Notes: generated from the letters alone by a model not told the origin. A DNA stretch of 64,000 nucleotides from Heterodera schachtii (GCA_023374025.1 SIJG01000018.1:961947-1025946), one strand, 5' to 3'; positions 36,782 through 48,857 are shown, counted from the first letter of the stretch. Translations and numbers: made by a program.

Positions 36782-36865
36782 GGTACTTTCCTGTTTTGAA
36801 GGCACACCTCATTTTTTTAAAACATTTTTTAAAATTGGGGTGTGCCTTCAAAACAGGAAAGTACC
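36782..36865. mobile_element. 84-bp palindromic (foldback) MITE with 8-bp target duplication
   Basis: The element starts GGTACTTTCCTGTTTTGAAG and ends with its inverse complement. The arms match perfectly over about 27 bp and approximately beyond that. It is flanked by TAAAAGAG at 36774-36781 and again at 36866-36873, an 8-bp direct repeat that fits a target-site duplication. It has no coding capacity, so mobilisation would need a transposase in trans. Length and TSD size fit a hAT-derived miniature element, but the termini differ from the CAGGGATG type seen nearby. Confidence 0.82.
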
Positions 36866-36987
36866 TAAAAGAGTGCAAAAAAAAAACACTTAAAATTTAT
36901 CCGTTTATAGCCGAATGTTTGACATTATTAGTGATTGTTTTCACAGAAGTTTCTGTTTTTCTCAATTTTCTTATACTTATGCAGAGA

Positions 36988-38558
36988 ATGGGTAATGAAC
37001 AAAGTCAGTCCAGAGAAGAACGGCCTCGAAAATTGCCTAAACAAAACAACGGCGAACCAAACGAAAATATTGTACGAATTAACCGAACGGAAATGCCAGA
37101 GGAATTTCAAGCTGTTCTTTTATCTGACAATGTTGTTCAGCAAGTAATGAAAAGTGGCCAAAATACGACTAATGACCTGCGGACACGCGAACTCGAGTGA
37201 GTTGACAATGTATTCCAAAATACAAAAAATATATATATAAAATTAAATGAAAATTTAAATATTAAAATAAAACTTTAGCAAAGAACTCACAATGCAGCGA
37301 GAGCGAAACAAACAACTCACTGAACAACTTCGAACTTTGGAGGAGAAACGGGCCGTTGAAAGTGCTTCCGCCGCTGTTTCTGCGGCGGTTTCTGCCGTGA
37401 AAACCATTGAAACATCCGCACGAAATTCGAAAGAGGAGGAAATTGAGGAAAAACGACGCATTTTCGAAGAGACCGCCAAACGATTGGAAGAAACTTTTCT
37501 CAGCAGACATTGGCCTGATGCATGTGCAGACGAACAAAAGGTTGATACCAGGGATGGAATTCCGAGGCCCAAAAATTTTTCGGAAGTCGGAATTCCGAGG
37601 CCCAAAAATTTTTCGGAAGTCGGAATTCCGACCCCAAAAATGTCGGAAGTCGGAATTTTTCAAAAAAATAAAATTCATAAAATTTTTTTAAATATTTAAT
37701 AGGCTAAATTTTTAACCATGTAAAAGGTAATTTCAAACTGTTTAGTTTATTCTATATTTATTTGAAATTTTTCTTAATGATTTTCAAAATATTTTAAGTA
37801 ATTTTACATTATTTTAGATTTTTTTCTGGGAAAGTTACACCCTTTTTTTGCGGCGCGCTTTATCCAAAAAACTTTTGGGAAACTGTGGGGAAGGGTCCGG
37901 CGGTCCCGATAGGCGCCGCCGGGAAAATTTTTTTGTAATTTTTAATGCAAATTGATAACAAATTTTGTCGAAAAAATGGCCAAATTTAGCGATTTTAAAC
38001 AAATTTTTCAAAAAAATTGAAAATTTCTATGTAATTTATTAACAGAAATTGTACAAAAATTGACTATTTTTTTGAAAAAACTCAAAAAAAAAAATCCGAA
38101 AAATTCCGACTTTTTATCAAAAATTTCGGAAGTCGGAATTCCGACCCCAAAAATGTCGGAATTCCGTGCCATCCCTGGTTGATACTATGAAAAAGGATTG
38201 GGTGGAGTTTTAACATTCATATTTAATAAAAAAAATTGCAAAAAAATAAATAAATTGAGTAGTACGTAATGTGATGGTTAGGGAACAGTTTTACAAAATA
38301 ATTTCTCATTATTATTATTATTCACAAATATTTTTTTCCTTTTAATAATTGCTAAAGCAGTTTCCTTTAGTGATGTTAAAAAAGGGTCACACTTTTGGCC
38401 TTTCTAAAGTCACTTTGTTTTAGGAAATCGTCGGATGTCTCGCCAAATTTCCTGGCCAAGTTCTTTCGTGTCATTCTCTTCTGGACATTTATCGGAAGTG
38501 TATCAACAATTTTCGGATGAAACTCATCGATGAGCAAAGTGAAGCAAATAAAACTTAG
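36988..38558 (+). CDS. chch-3: MICOS subunit MIC19/CHCHD3-like, twin CX9C protein
   Basis: An inner-mitochondrial-membrane organising protein that binds MIC60 at cristae junctions. Exons 36988-37196, 37279-37540 and 38424-38558 give 201 residues. The N-terminus MGNEQSQS fits N-myristoylation, known for this family. Residues 70-150 form a charged coiled coil (RERNKQLTEQLRTLEEKRAV). The C-terminal CHCH domain has both CX9C pairs: C-ADEQKEIVG-C formed exactly across the last splice, and C-HSLLDIYRK-C. The last intron (37541-38423) carries the hAT-like element described separately. Without splicing out this intron the protein would end early and lack the second half of the CHCH domain. Confidence 0.85.
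37549..38177. mobile_element. Non-autonomous hAT-like element, 629 bp, in the last MIC19 intron
   Basis: The 5' end CAGGGATGGAATTCCGA and the inverse-complement 3' end (CAGGGATGGCACGGAATTCC) form terminal inverted repeats of the CAGGGATG type common to hAT transposons. It is flanked by an exact 8-bp duplication GTTGATAC (37541-37548 and 38178-38185), the TSD length of hAT. Internal copies of a GGAATTCCGA motif are clustered near both ends, as expected for subterminal transposase sites. No transposase frame is present. Confidence 0.9.
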
Positions 38559-38857
38559 GAATGATTTTAAAAAACCCGAGAGATGGGCAATATAAAAGAA
38601 CATTGAGAAAGGAACCGATTTATTTGTTTTGATCAGACTTTTTGTTTTATTTTCCTTTTCTGGTTAGGTTTTGTTTTTGTCCTCCTTCTTCAGTTCGCTC
38701 ATTAGCTTTTGTTACACATTAAGCCTTGACAGGAAGAATTTTGTTCATTGTTTTTTTGCATTTGATTATTAAATTTCTGCGACAGATATTCGTTTTTTCC
38801 CTTATTTTTTCATCGTTAACAATAATTTTTTATTGTCAGAGAATTCTCATTGATGCG

Positions 38858-40333
38858 ATGTCGGAAATGTTTTTTGGTGTTTTGACGGCATTTGGCATTT
38901 TTTTATTGTTTTTATTTGTATGGAATCGTCCATTTGGCGCAAAGAATCTGTCAGACGATGAATTTGATGTTCATGCAAACTTTTCATTTGCTGAATTCGA
39001 TTGGGCCGAGACTGCTGCAAAATGGTCGAAGTGTTCGCTGAGTGAGTGTATTGCCTTGGAACGGTGTCTTTTCCATCCGAAACGGCGACTTTCGATTTAT
39101 GTTCAGCCAATTCTCCGGGTTTTCGATGAGTTGAGTATCAATTTTGAGAAAACATCGGAAATCCATCCAAATTCAGAACGGAGAAAAGGTCGGTTGTGCA
39201 ACGGAACCGACCGAAGAATTTTTGCAAATTCGACGGATTATCCGACAAAGTGTCCACTTCGAAGCCGACCCCTCTCTCTCCTGTTTTGTGCTTCCCGGCT
39301 TCGATTTCACGCGACTGACCCAATGCCCCCCGAAAAGATTTTTTGCGTTGTCCGAACTTTCACGAAGGTAAACCAAAAATTGGTTTTTGAAAATGCCTTT
39401 CGTTTGCAGTATTTTGCCTTCAAATTCCAATTTCGTCTTCGTAAATTTGCTCATCGCCCACAATTTTCTCACCGTTCCCGCGCCTTTCCCTGGCATTTTT
39501 ATTAGGTAATTTACGCCTGACAAACGAGGGGTGTCAGCGTTCTTTTTGTATGGCTTTAGTGCCCAACATTCGCGGCATTCTCTTCGGCCCGGCTTCGACT
39601 TGGCCATCCCTTTGCCCCTGCCGCATTCCGACGCCACCCAAACTCCATCTGCCGATCGTCGGTCTGTACACATTTTGGTCATTCTCCCCTCTTCCGATGA
39701 TTGGATGAGAGACGAACTCATCAGATTATTTGGCAAAAAGTCGCCACAATCGATTCAATTTGTACAAAAATGCGCAACCGATGAAACCGATTTGACGGCA
39801 CTTGGAAGTTTCTGTGGACTCTCACGCGAATTGCCACTTCCTCCGCTCGAATCACTCATTTCCGTGGGTTGGGGCGGGGGATTCATCATCCCATAGTCTA
39901 CCAATAACTTGGGTTTGCCTTCATTCGCAGATGTCCAACATCACTCTGATTTCCGATGGCATTTTGCTCCCCCAATCGCTCGTTTGGTTGGCACTTCGTT
40001 TTGGCTCTGTTCCGGCGCTTATCTCCGACAATTTTGTGCTGCCTTTCTCCGATTCCATTGATTGGCATCGGTACAAAATGTTGTTTTCATCCGATTTCTC
40101 TTTGTTTTCATAGGTTTTCCTTTCATTTTGCTCCTTCCATTCTCCATGAATTGCCCAACATTTTTCTGTCCGTTCCCTCGGCCCAATTGGACCGAATGCG
40201 TTCGGCCGGCTTTTGTTCATTCTCTTCGCATTTTTCTTCTTTGCGACGGATTGTTTCCTCCACAATCGCTTCTTTAGAAGCGCGAATAATACCAGGCAAA
40301 TCGATGGAATTGGACGGAATTTGCAAGAATTGA
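38858..40333 (+). CDS. rib-1: Exostosin, RIB-1/EXT1-type without GT64 domain
   Basis: A Golgi/ER heparan-sulfate co-polymerase subunit. Exons 38858-39118, 39177-39367, 39410-39505, 39560-39863, 39931-40070 and 40114-40333 give 403 residues. An N-terminal anchor (FGVLTAFGIFLLFLFVW) is followed by the exostosin (GT47) domain only. Readable matches are FLQIRRIIRQSVHFEADPSL, CFVLPGFDFTRL, SLRPGFDLAIPLPLPH, SVHILVILPSSDDWMRDELI, GSVPALISDNFVLPFSDSID and the closing helices SSTIASLEARI. The gene ends where the C-terminal GT64 transferase domain of EXT1/EXT2 would begin. This is the known architecture of C. elegans RIB-1, which works with RIB-2. A 3' splice-like site TTGTCAG lies just before the start and could be a trans-splice acceptor. 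The small third exon is the least certain. Confidence 0.88.
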
Positions 40334-41215
40334 TGAGAGAATTTTGACGATTGAGTCCAATGCTTTAATTGATTGAATAAAGCACGATTCGATTCGTTTT
40401 TTTGATCGTCGTGAATTTGTTTAATACGAGAATGCATCGTCAGAGAATCCATCGTTTCTAAGCCCCAAAGTCGCACTTCTGTTAATCAACTTTCTCAATC
40501 GCATTGTCGAATTCGATTAGGGAATGCTTTGGCTCTGTTCTCGTTGTCCACCCTTTGCTTTATCAATCAGTTTGTCTGTCTCCGTCTTCAGTTCGTCTTC
40601 CAACCGCGGACTTTCTCCCCCCCCCCCCCCCAATCTGTGCAACACCTCCGCCTCCTCTTCCTACCGGACCATCCCCTCTCTCTCTCCCCAATTTTGTTCC
40701 ATTCTGTCCGATACCCTCCCCCCCCCCCATTCACCGCTTTTAAATCATCGATTTGACAGTGCGGAGAATCGAGCGGGGGAAGCGGACAAAAGCAGGCGGC
40801 GGGGCTAAACACCTTTTGAGACAAAAAATGATTCAACCCGTCCGATTCCTCCCCATTTCCTTTTGTTTGGCGGTGTGAATTCATTTGGCCACAAATGCAT
40901 AATAATGAATCTTCCCCGGAAACTCTGTGCCCACGCCCCACTTTTCCTACTCAAATCCTCCGCTTTCCCAATTTAATTTCCGGATCTGAAGAATTCCCTC
41001 CACTTTAGCAACTCAAATTGGAATTCCCTCTGCTCTTCAAGTGCCCATTTCTTCGAGAGTCGCTGTGTCCCTCCCCCTCCCCCCCCCCTTCCTTTAGCTG
41101 TCAATTTCTCCCCGCATTTTTCTCATTTTGCTTACCATTTTAACATTATTATTCAATTTCCTATTTTCCCCCTTCTTCCATTTGAATTCGTTTCCATTTG
41201 ACTCTTCCCAAATCG
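40334..41215. other. Intergenic region with poly-C tracts
   Basis: Pyrimidine-biased sequence with C runs near 40618-40632, 40718-40727 and 41081-41088. No supported exon. It should contain the promoter of the ASPP gene. Confidence 0.4.
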
Positions 41216-44200
41216 ATGTTATCATTGCCCTCCCATCAGCAGCGGCAAAGGGATTCGCTGTTCCCTTCAGTCCATGCCCCCTCCTCTTCTTCCTCGCCTT
41301 CCTCCTCTTCCGTCGCCGCTTCGTTCGTTCGTCGTTCCACAAAGTTCAGCAGCAGAGTGTGTTCCGTCTCCTCCGTTATTTATACCACCACCAAAGTGCG
41401 ACTGGCGGGCCCAAATCGTCCGCCGGAAGAATTAGGCACATTCGCCGGCAGTTTGGCACCCATTCGGTGTTCCAAGGGCCTTTCCGTCGATTTGTGAGTG
41501 TGCCTTGGCACAATTGGTCACTTTGACTGCACTTCCCCTCTCAGAAGTGTTCCCCCGTCGCTTCCTCCGTCGAATTGCGTCACTCTTTTGCATGCCTCTG
41601 ACAAAATAACCGTTCTTCCGCCTTCAAAACCCTTTCCACCGTCGACTGGCCAAGTGCATTTCATCCCGATTAAGGTGAGTGATTCTGAAAATTGATTGGA
41701 CTATGTAAAACGGAGATCAGTGTTTGCCTTTTGTGCACCCTTTCGGTTTTTTGCTTTTAGCACAAAATAATACAAAAAATGTTCGGATAATTAATTGACA
41801 ATGGAAAGTTTATAAAATGAAGCCATTCTTTCATTTCCATTGCATTTTATTACTTTTACTTTAAAAAAAAATTAAATACATTTCCAATTAGCACAGAGAA
41901 AAGAAATGATGAGAAGAATTTTTTAAGGGGAAAAGGGAAAAACCAGTTGATGATGGGAATTTGTGGGAGGGGGGGGGGGGATCGCACTTTGAACAGAGTT
42001 CGGTGCTATGTTGAGCAAAGAGTAATTAGACAGGAGGTGATAATTAGCGGACACTGATTTGTGAGTGAGTGATGATATGAGAAAATTGGGGCGGGGGATG
42101 ACCGGGGAGGCAAAGGGGCGATCGACACGACCGCAGCAGCGGAACACCCGATCGATTTGTGTGTACACGACTTTGTTTTACCCCCCCCCCCCCCCCCCCT
42201 CAACTCCCTCTTTTTTGCTTGCTCCGTTTCCATCTTTTTCCAATTAATTTTCGGTTCGTTTCTTCCCCTCCCTCGGCTTCATCTTCTCTATTTACCTGCT
42301 TCTGCTGCTGTTCTGACAAGTTCTCCTCCCCGATGACAATTTCTTTCTGCTTCCCCCCCCCCACTTTCCGTCCTTCAATTTTTAGTCCTAAGCCAATACA
42401 TTTACTCCCTTTTCTTAAGCTAATACCCCCCCCCCCCTTTTCCCGATGATCCATCAACTTTTTGTGTGACAATCTCTCCCCCTCCCCCCTCCCTTTCCCC
42501 TCTCTCTCTCTCCCCTTTTTTCTTTCCCGCGTTGTCCACAACAGTGTTTAAATTCTATTTTTTCTTTTATTATTTTTAATTCTTCACCTAAATAACTTAA
42601 ACTCATTTCCGAATATTTCCGAAATAAATGTCAACTTCGCTCTGTGCCCACGTGATGATGAACTGTTGCAAAGGAATGGGGTTTTCCAAATTTGTGGAAG
42701 GGAATGAACGATGACCTCCCCTCCCCCCCCCCCCTTCCCCAATTGCTCTCCAATTTATAATTGCGCCTCATCGGCCTTCTCTTCTCTTCTCTTCTCTCCT
42801 CTTCCGTCACCAGCGGGGTTTGTGTGCTGTTCAGCAACCCAACAAAAAGAAGGACAACGAATTTGGTGCTGAAATAGGTGCAGCGATTCTTCCACACGAT
42901 GGAGGCAAAGGCACCCCTTACCCTCGGACCCCTTTCCCTTCCCATCCCCTCGGATCACATTTTGCACCCCTCCCTCTCCCATTCCCCACACCCTCCCTTT
43001 TCCTCCCATCTCTCCCTTTTCCCCTCCCCCCCCCCCCCCCCTCCCCCAAGTCTTCCCCTGTTTCTTCCCTCCCCCATCCCCTTTTTGCTCCTCATACGTC
43101 CCTTCCCCTTCTGCCTCTTTCCCCCCCCCCCCCCCTCCGCCGGTCCGTCCCCCTCCTCCTCCCCCCATTTCTTTTCCACTTCTTTTCCTGCACCTTCGTC
43201 ACATCGATCTTCATTTCTCACTTCAAAAATTTCAGAAATTTTTCGTCATAATTTTTGCATAAATCGGACATGGCTTTTGGCATCAGTCAAACCATTCTTT
43301 CAATTTCGGTGGCCCTTTGTTTATTTCCCCGAATTCTCGTGCCTTCGTCGGCAGAGCATTCTTTGCTTTCTCGTCCTTACCTCGGCCCTACCTCCTCCAT
43401 CTCTGTCCACTTCCGTCCAAACCCAAACATTCGTCAAATTTTTGGCACTTTTTAATAAATAAATACCTCTAACGAAAAGAATTTTTTTTCTTGATAAATT
43501 TTTTATTTTTGAGCCTATTTGAGGATTTTTAACTATTTTTGCTATTTAAATTTTTTGCGCCTAAAATTCCATCCCTTAAATTATAGATTTTTCTTTCACT
43601 CCATATTCTTCAGTATTATCATGGTTTATTAATATACAAATATTATTCTTAATGCCCTTCTACCATTGTCGGCATTTTCTTTGATGCTTATTTGTGTTAA
43701 TTTGTCCGACCCTTTCGGTGATTTGTCCGCCGTAGGGTAGCCAAAAAGGGCATTGTCTCTCTCCGCCACCATGTCGCTGTCCCCCCTCTCCGTAATTGGA
43801 GATTCTTTCAACGATAAACCGCCTGAAAAGCCTCCTCGCCAATTCCATTATCAATCGGTGGAGGTAATGTTCTGTCATTCAATCGTACTGCTGATTTTTA
43901 AATATTGAATAAACTAATAAATAATAATAAAATTAATAATCTTTCCCCCGTCCCCCTTAAAAAGGGAAAATTAAGGCCAAATACACCACCCATTCTCTGG
44001 AAAAATACGCATGCATATTATATTATACAAACGACACGAGCTGAGTAGAAGCACTTTCTCGGGACGGGGATTAGTTTACCTGTTCCACTAACTGCACAAC
44101 CATTGACTGATGACTGTCCCCACCCCTCCGCTACTCCTCTCTCTATGATTCCCAAATCTTCCTTTTTCTTCATCCTCCTACATATCTCCCTCCCTCTTTC

Positions 44201-47200
44201 TCTCTCTTCCTTCTCTCTTTTTACATCTCTCTCCCCCTTTCTCTATTTATTTCTCGTTCTATTTCCCTCATTATTTATCTCGCTTTCTCTCTTTATTACT
44301 CCTCTCTCTATCATTCCCAATCTCCCTTTTTCTCCATCCTCCTACATATCTCCCTCCCTCTTTCTCTCTCTTCCTTCTCTCTTTTTACATCTCTCTCCCC
44401 CTTTCTCTATTTATTTCTCGTTCTATTTCCCTCATTATTTATCTCGCTTTCTCTCTTTATTACTCCTCTCTCTATCATTCCCAATCTCCCTTTTTCTCCA
44501 TCCTCCCACCTATCTCTCGCATCTCTCTCCCTCTCTCTCTTTCTGTTTCTCTTCATCTTCCTTCCCCTTGAATCGATCGCTCCTTCGTCCACCTTTGTTT
44601 GGATGACCCACCCTTCATTTTCCCCCATTAACATTCTTCGTATCCCACAAATATCCTCTCCCTCTCCCTTCCTTCCTCTTCCTCCCATTCCAACAAATCA
44701 TTCGTCTCCCCTTTTCCCTCTTCCCTTTCTCCTCCGTTTTCTTTCGCTATTCCCTCTCCAAATTGGATGCACTTTTTGCACTTTTCCTTTTCCCCTCCCT
44801 TACACTTCCTTTTTCAAACCTTCTTCTAGCAGTTGGTGGCCCCTGCCATGCCTTTGCTTCCGTCCTCCGCCGTTGGCACTTCGCCTGCGTCTGCTTCGTC
44901 ATCGGCCGCCTCTCCTTCCGCTCGTCCTTTGCGTGTTGCGCAACCCCCTCCCTTGGCTACCGCCTTCCCCTCCTGTTCTTCCACCATCCCTCAGCCACCA
45001 AATTCCGTCGATGCTTCTTCGTCCTTTTTGCCAAATTCAATCTCCGTGCCCTCCCTGCCCAAACCCGCCATTCAGTTTCATCGTTCAGTTGCGTCCGTCT
45101 CCTCAGAGATTGGAAGTCGGGCCGGAACAACGAATAAACAACAGAATGCCCCGGGGGGACTGAATGGACGGGGGGACAGGGGGAGAAGCAGATATGTGCA
45201 GATGAGGTGAAGAGGGGTGGAAGGGAAAGAGGAGAGTGAACAGAGAGATAGAGAGGGACCCGTTCAGCTACGAAGAACTGCTCGAACTCGCCCGAAACCA
45301 ACAGCGGCAGATCGAGGCAAATGAGGACGAGTTGGACGAGAGGAGAAAGGCGGTGGCACTTTTCGGGGTGGCCAAAAGGACCGCGGCAAGTCAAAGCGAA
45401 CAGCAACAAAACGCCAGAATGTATAAATTGGCGGAATATATTTTTCCAAATTTTTATTCAAATTCTTGTAAAATAATTAAAAAAAAACCCTTGGCTTTAT
45501 CGTTTGATATGCAAAAAGGGGACGAAATCCATCAAAACCAGACCACATATTAACGATCCTTCATCAGACTTATGGCCAATCTCCGTGCTCAAATCTCTCA
45601 CGACGAATTGGAAATGGTCCATTTGGGAAAACGCCAAAAAGAGGCAAAAAAATTGAGGGAGCATAACGAAAAACAGAGCAAAGAATTGGCACAATTGGAA
45701 AACGAATATGGCCATGGTGAGAGAGGAAAAGCAAAGGACAATTGGGGAAATGACAATTGGACATTAAGACGATGAGCAGCTGAGGAGGGCCGTGGCCAAG
45801 GTGGATGCGTTGAGGAGACAGGTGAATCCCTTGTCCGAACCAACTCCAGAAAGGGACACTGTTTCAGCTGGAAATGCTTTACCAGCATAGGGCCATGGCC
45901 GCTGATGCGGCAGCTTTTCAACAGAGACAGATAAATGCTGAAGAAAGTGCCGAGAAAGGCAGCGGACGGGTCGAAAAGCGGCCTAAGGCATCGGTTGTGC
46001 CGTTTAAAGTGATGGAGTGGCGGGTGAGAAGGGAAAGGGATGGAAAAAGGGAATTGTGGTGGATTAAGCAAGGGAACGGTGAAGAGACTTGCGGATCAGC
46101 AAACGAAGCGGAATTTGAGGGGGGAGACGGACAGTGCCGGGGGGAAAACGGAACACAGCGGCGACAGTCGCCACAAAAGGTGAAAAGGGAGGAAGCCAAT
46201 AGACAGCGGCACAACGAACCTCCGCGCATTCGTTCCCGCTTCTGAACAATCACTGGCAATACCCACCGTTTCAGTCCGCTTCTTCCCTCCGCCCGCCGGC
46301 GTTCCAACCGCCGATTAATTGGCGCCGGACGACCCCCCAAGTGGACCAATTCAGTATCAAACGCAATTCGATGACCGCACTGAAACGACTGTCGTGGGTG
46401 GCGGAGAACGGAGGCGACGAGTATCTGATGAATTTTGTGGTGAACGAGCAGAAAAAAGGTGGGGAAAGGCACAAAAAAGAGAAACGCGCGACATTTGAGG
46501 ACGAACTCACATTTCATTTGGAGAAATGGTGCCGAAACCGGCTGAGGGAGTGGCAGAAAAAGAGCGAATTGGCACGAACGAAGAGAGGGGGGCGCAATCA
46601 ACGGACATTGGAAACGACGGACAAATGCATTCGAATGCATTTAAAGGGCAGAGAAAAGTGATCGGAGAAGGGGCGGGTGGAAGTGATCAGCTGGACATTC
46701 CGACATTGAGCGAAAGAACGGACGAATTGAGAGAAGAGAAGCAGACGGAAGCGGAGAGTCAGACGACAGAAGAGAGACAGACGAGTGCAGAGAAACATAC
46801 AAAAGTGCCTTTTGAGGAAGAGGGAAAGACACAACCGAAAACAGCGGAAGAAGCAAAGTCGAGAACTGATCAAAGAGACACGGGAGTCCAATTAGTCGAC
46901 GAAGGGGCGAGAAGCAGAGATTTGGAAAAGCCTAAAGAAACGGCATCGAAAGTGTCATCCCCAATGAAAAGAATGGCCGTGCAGGAAAACAGCTGGGAAT
47001 TCCATAAAAAGTTTGCGGAAAGACTTCCGAATAAAATGGCAAAAGATGAGGAGGAAATGGGCACAGATGAAAAGAGAAAGGAGGAGGAGGAAGAAGAGAA
47101 AAGAAGTGAGAGGGAGGAGGAAAGGAGGAAGAGAGTGTAACAACGGAAGAGAGTCGACAGAGAGAGAAGAGAGAGAGGCAATCGAATTTAAACACAACGC

Positions 47201-48857
47201 CACCATTTGGGGAAGTGTTTAAGGGGAGAAATGATCAACAACAATTGGAAGAGGATGATGAGAAAGAGGGAGAGGAGGAGAAGGAAGAGGGAGAGGAGGA
47301 AGAAGGAGTATGGGAAGACAAACAGAAAGAGAAATGGGTGGAACGGAGAGACGAGGAGTCAGAGCCGAAATGCGAGGAAAGGCCAAAAGAGGGACACATG
47401 GCACAAATGCCGGCGGAGACGGAAGTGGAGGAGGAGAACCCCGCCGAAATGTTCGATTCTCCACCGCTCGACGAAATGACAACGGACGAATCGAGCAGTT
47501 CGGCAGGCGAAGAAACGCCGATTGTGGTGAGAAGAGAACGGATATGAGAAGGGGGGGGGGCATTTGTTTGTGAGCATACTGTAACTGACTGATCATCCAA
47601 ATTTGCCCAAGTTCGAAGAGTCTCTCCTCGCAATGCCACGGAATGTCAAAGGCATTCTCCGACTGTCTGACACGGTCCGGGAGGAAAAGAAGCACAGAGT
47701 GATGTTCGATCTGATCGTCCTTTTCCTCGACGTCGCGTACGAAGGACAGTACGACACTCTCGTGGAATTGGCCGCAAAGGTCGGCCAAAAAGCGAAGAAA
47801 GCCAAAGCCAACGGATGGCATTTTCACAGATTGAGGACATTTCGATAGCAAACAGCGAAGGGACGACGGCACTTCATTACGCAATCTGTGCCGGCAACTT
47901 CGACATTGTGAAGTTTCTGATCGAAAATGGGGCCGATGTCAATGCTTTGGTCGGTGTTCGCGTGTCTTTTTGCCATTCCTTCGCAATGTTTTGCTTTTTA
48001 GGACGTTGACGGATGGTCCCCGTTGCATTGCGGTGCCTTTTTCAATTAAACATTTGTTTCCGTTAATTATTCTCTTCTCTTTCCCTTTAAGCCGCTTCTT
48101 GCAACAATCCGAAAATGCTTCGCCAATTGGTCATTCTTCGTTTTGTCATTTTGTAGCATTTTGTTCGTTCTTTTTCAGATTGAAAATGGCGCTTGTCCTT
48201 TCGCCACGACCTTCGGAATGTCCGAGACGGCCACCCAATTGTTCGACGAAACGCTCGATTTCGCAGTCGCAGCCGATTACATGGAAATGGTGGAGAATTG
48301 CATGGGAATGCTCAACGACGGAAAGGTCGGCGACGGCGATGGCATTCGCTGGCAAATAAATGGTCATTCGTTCGTTTTTTTCAGGTGTACGCTGCTTATT
48401 CGTATGAAGCGGAGAAAGAGGACGAACTGTCCTTTCTGGAGGGGGACGAACTTCGCGTGCTGCGGAAGAGTGAGGAGGAAGGGACCGAAGGCGGCGGAGA
48501 ACGCCCCGCGGAGGACGCCGACGCCGACGGCACCGCCCCGACACACTTTTGGTGGTTTTGTGAGCATTGCGCCTCAGAGGACAAAGGATTGGGTGGGGTG
48601 ACCACAGCTAACGGCAAAATGAGCATGGCTTTTGCTCTCTCTTAGTCCCGCGGAATTACCTCAGCCTTTACCCGACATGGAAATTCCGTTCTCGCTATCC
48701 GACTGACTTTGAAGTGCCCCGTCCGAGTCGCTCGATCGCCGAGCAAATCGATGAGAGAACGGCGGCGTCGGAGGGATGCCAAAGGGAAAGGGACGAAATT
48801 TCGGATGGCCAAGCGAATGGACGGGAGGGCCAACGCGAACTGAGCACTTACGCCTGA
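41216..48857 (+). CDS. ape-1: APE-1/ASPP family protein (ankyrin repeats + SH3)
   Basis: A regulator that binds p53-family proteins and PP1 (iASPP/ASPP2 relatives; APE-1 in C. elegans). The C-terminus is unambiguous. KHRVMFDLIVLFLDVAYEGQ precedes ankyrin repeats SEGTTALHYAICAGNFDIVK and DVDGWSPLHCAAFF. The SH3 domain follows with VYAAYSYEAEKEDELSFLEG, then THFWWFCEHC and LVPRNYLSLYP, before an acidic tail ending at 48857. Further upstream is an ASPP-like coiled coil: FSYEELLELARNQQRQIEAN (about 45260) and LMANLRAQISHDELEMVHLG (about 45570). The proposed 5' exons 41216-41493, 41545-41674, 43741-43863, 44830-45206 and from 45244 are Ser/Pro-rich and join in phase (for example KPPRQFHYQSVE to QLVAPAMP). 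An alternative start at the Met near 43771 is possible. A Glu/Arg-rich low-complexity region spans 46700-47550. Exons between 45800 and 47600 are approximate. Confidence 0.88.
43270..43455 (+). CDS. Small secreted peptide gene nested in an ape-1 intron
   Basis: A single-exon frame of 61 residues. The first 28 (MAFGISQTILSISVALCLFP, then RILVPSSA) form a good signal peptide. The remaining 33 (from EHSLLSRPYLGPTS to RQIFGTF) contain no cysteine and a few single-Arg sites. A strong 3' splice-like sequence (AAAAATTTCAG) lies about 35 bp upstream and may be a trans-splice acceptor. AATAAATAAA follows the stop directly and could be the polyadenylation signal. Same strand as the host gene. No family is recognised; a neuropeptide precursor or small effector is possible. 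Confidence 0.5.
   Translation: MAFGISQTILSISVALCLFPRILVPSSAEHSLLSRPYLGPTSSISVHFRPNPNIRQIFGTF
44140..44520. repeat. Polypyrimidine tandem duplication, about 164-bp unit
   Basis: A segment containing CCTACATATCTCCCTCCCTC occurs at 44177 and again at 44341, with a diverged partial third copy starting near 44505. It lies in the ape-1 intron before the exon at 44830. The plus strand is almost purely pyrimidine. Confidence 0.85.

Noticed and set aside
37541..38215. Reading MIC19 straight through to a stop as though the transposon interrupted an exon
   Set aside because: The GT of GTTGATAC is the splice donor, and the CHCH domain completes at 38424; the element is intronic and the gene is not broken.
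38376..38603. Minus-strand 75-codon frame that looks like a small mitochondrial-type protein
   Set aside because: The plus strand of the same DNA encodes the last MIC19 exon, with the second half of the twin CX9C motif in exact register. The minus frame is its shadow.
42755..43221. Glycine/arginine-rich minus-strand frames
   Set aside because: Shadow of C-rich intronic sequence in ape-1.
44103..45163. Leucine/serine/phenylalanine-rich plus-strand frames
   Set aside because: Polypyrimidine DNA with a 164-bp tandem duplication; only the exon from 44830, in another frame, fits ape-1.
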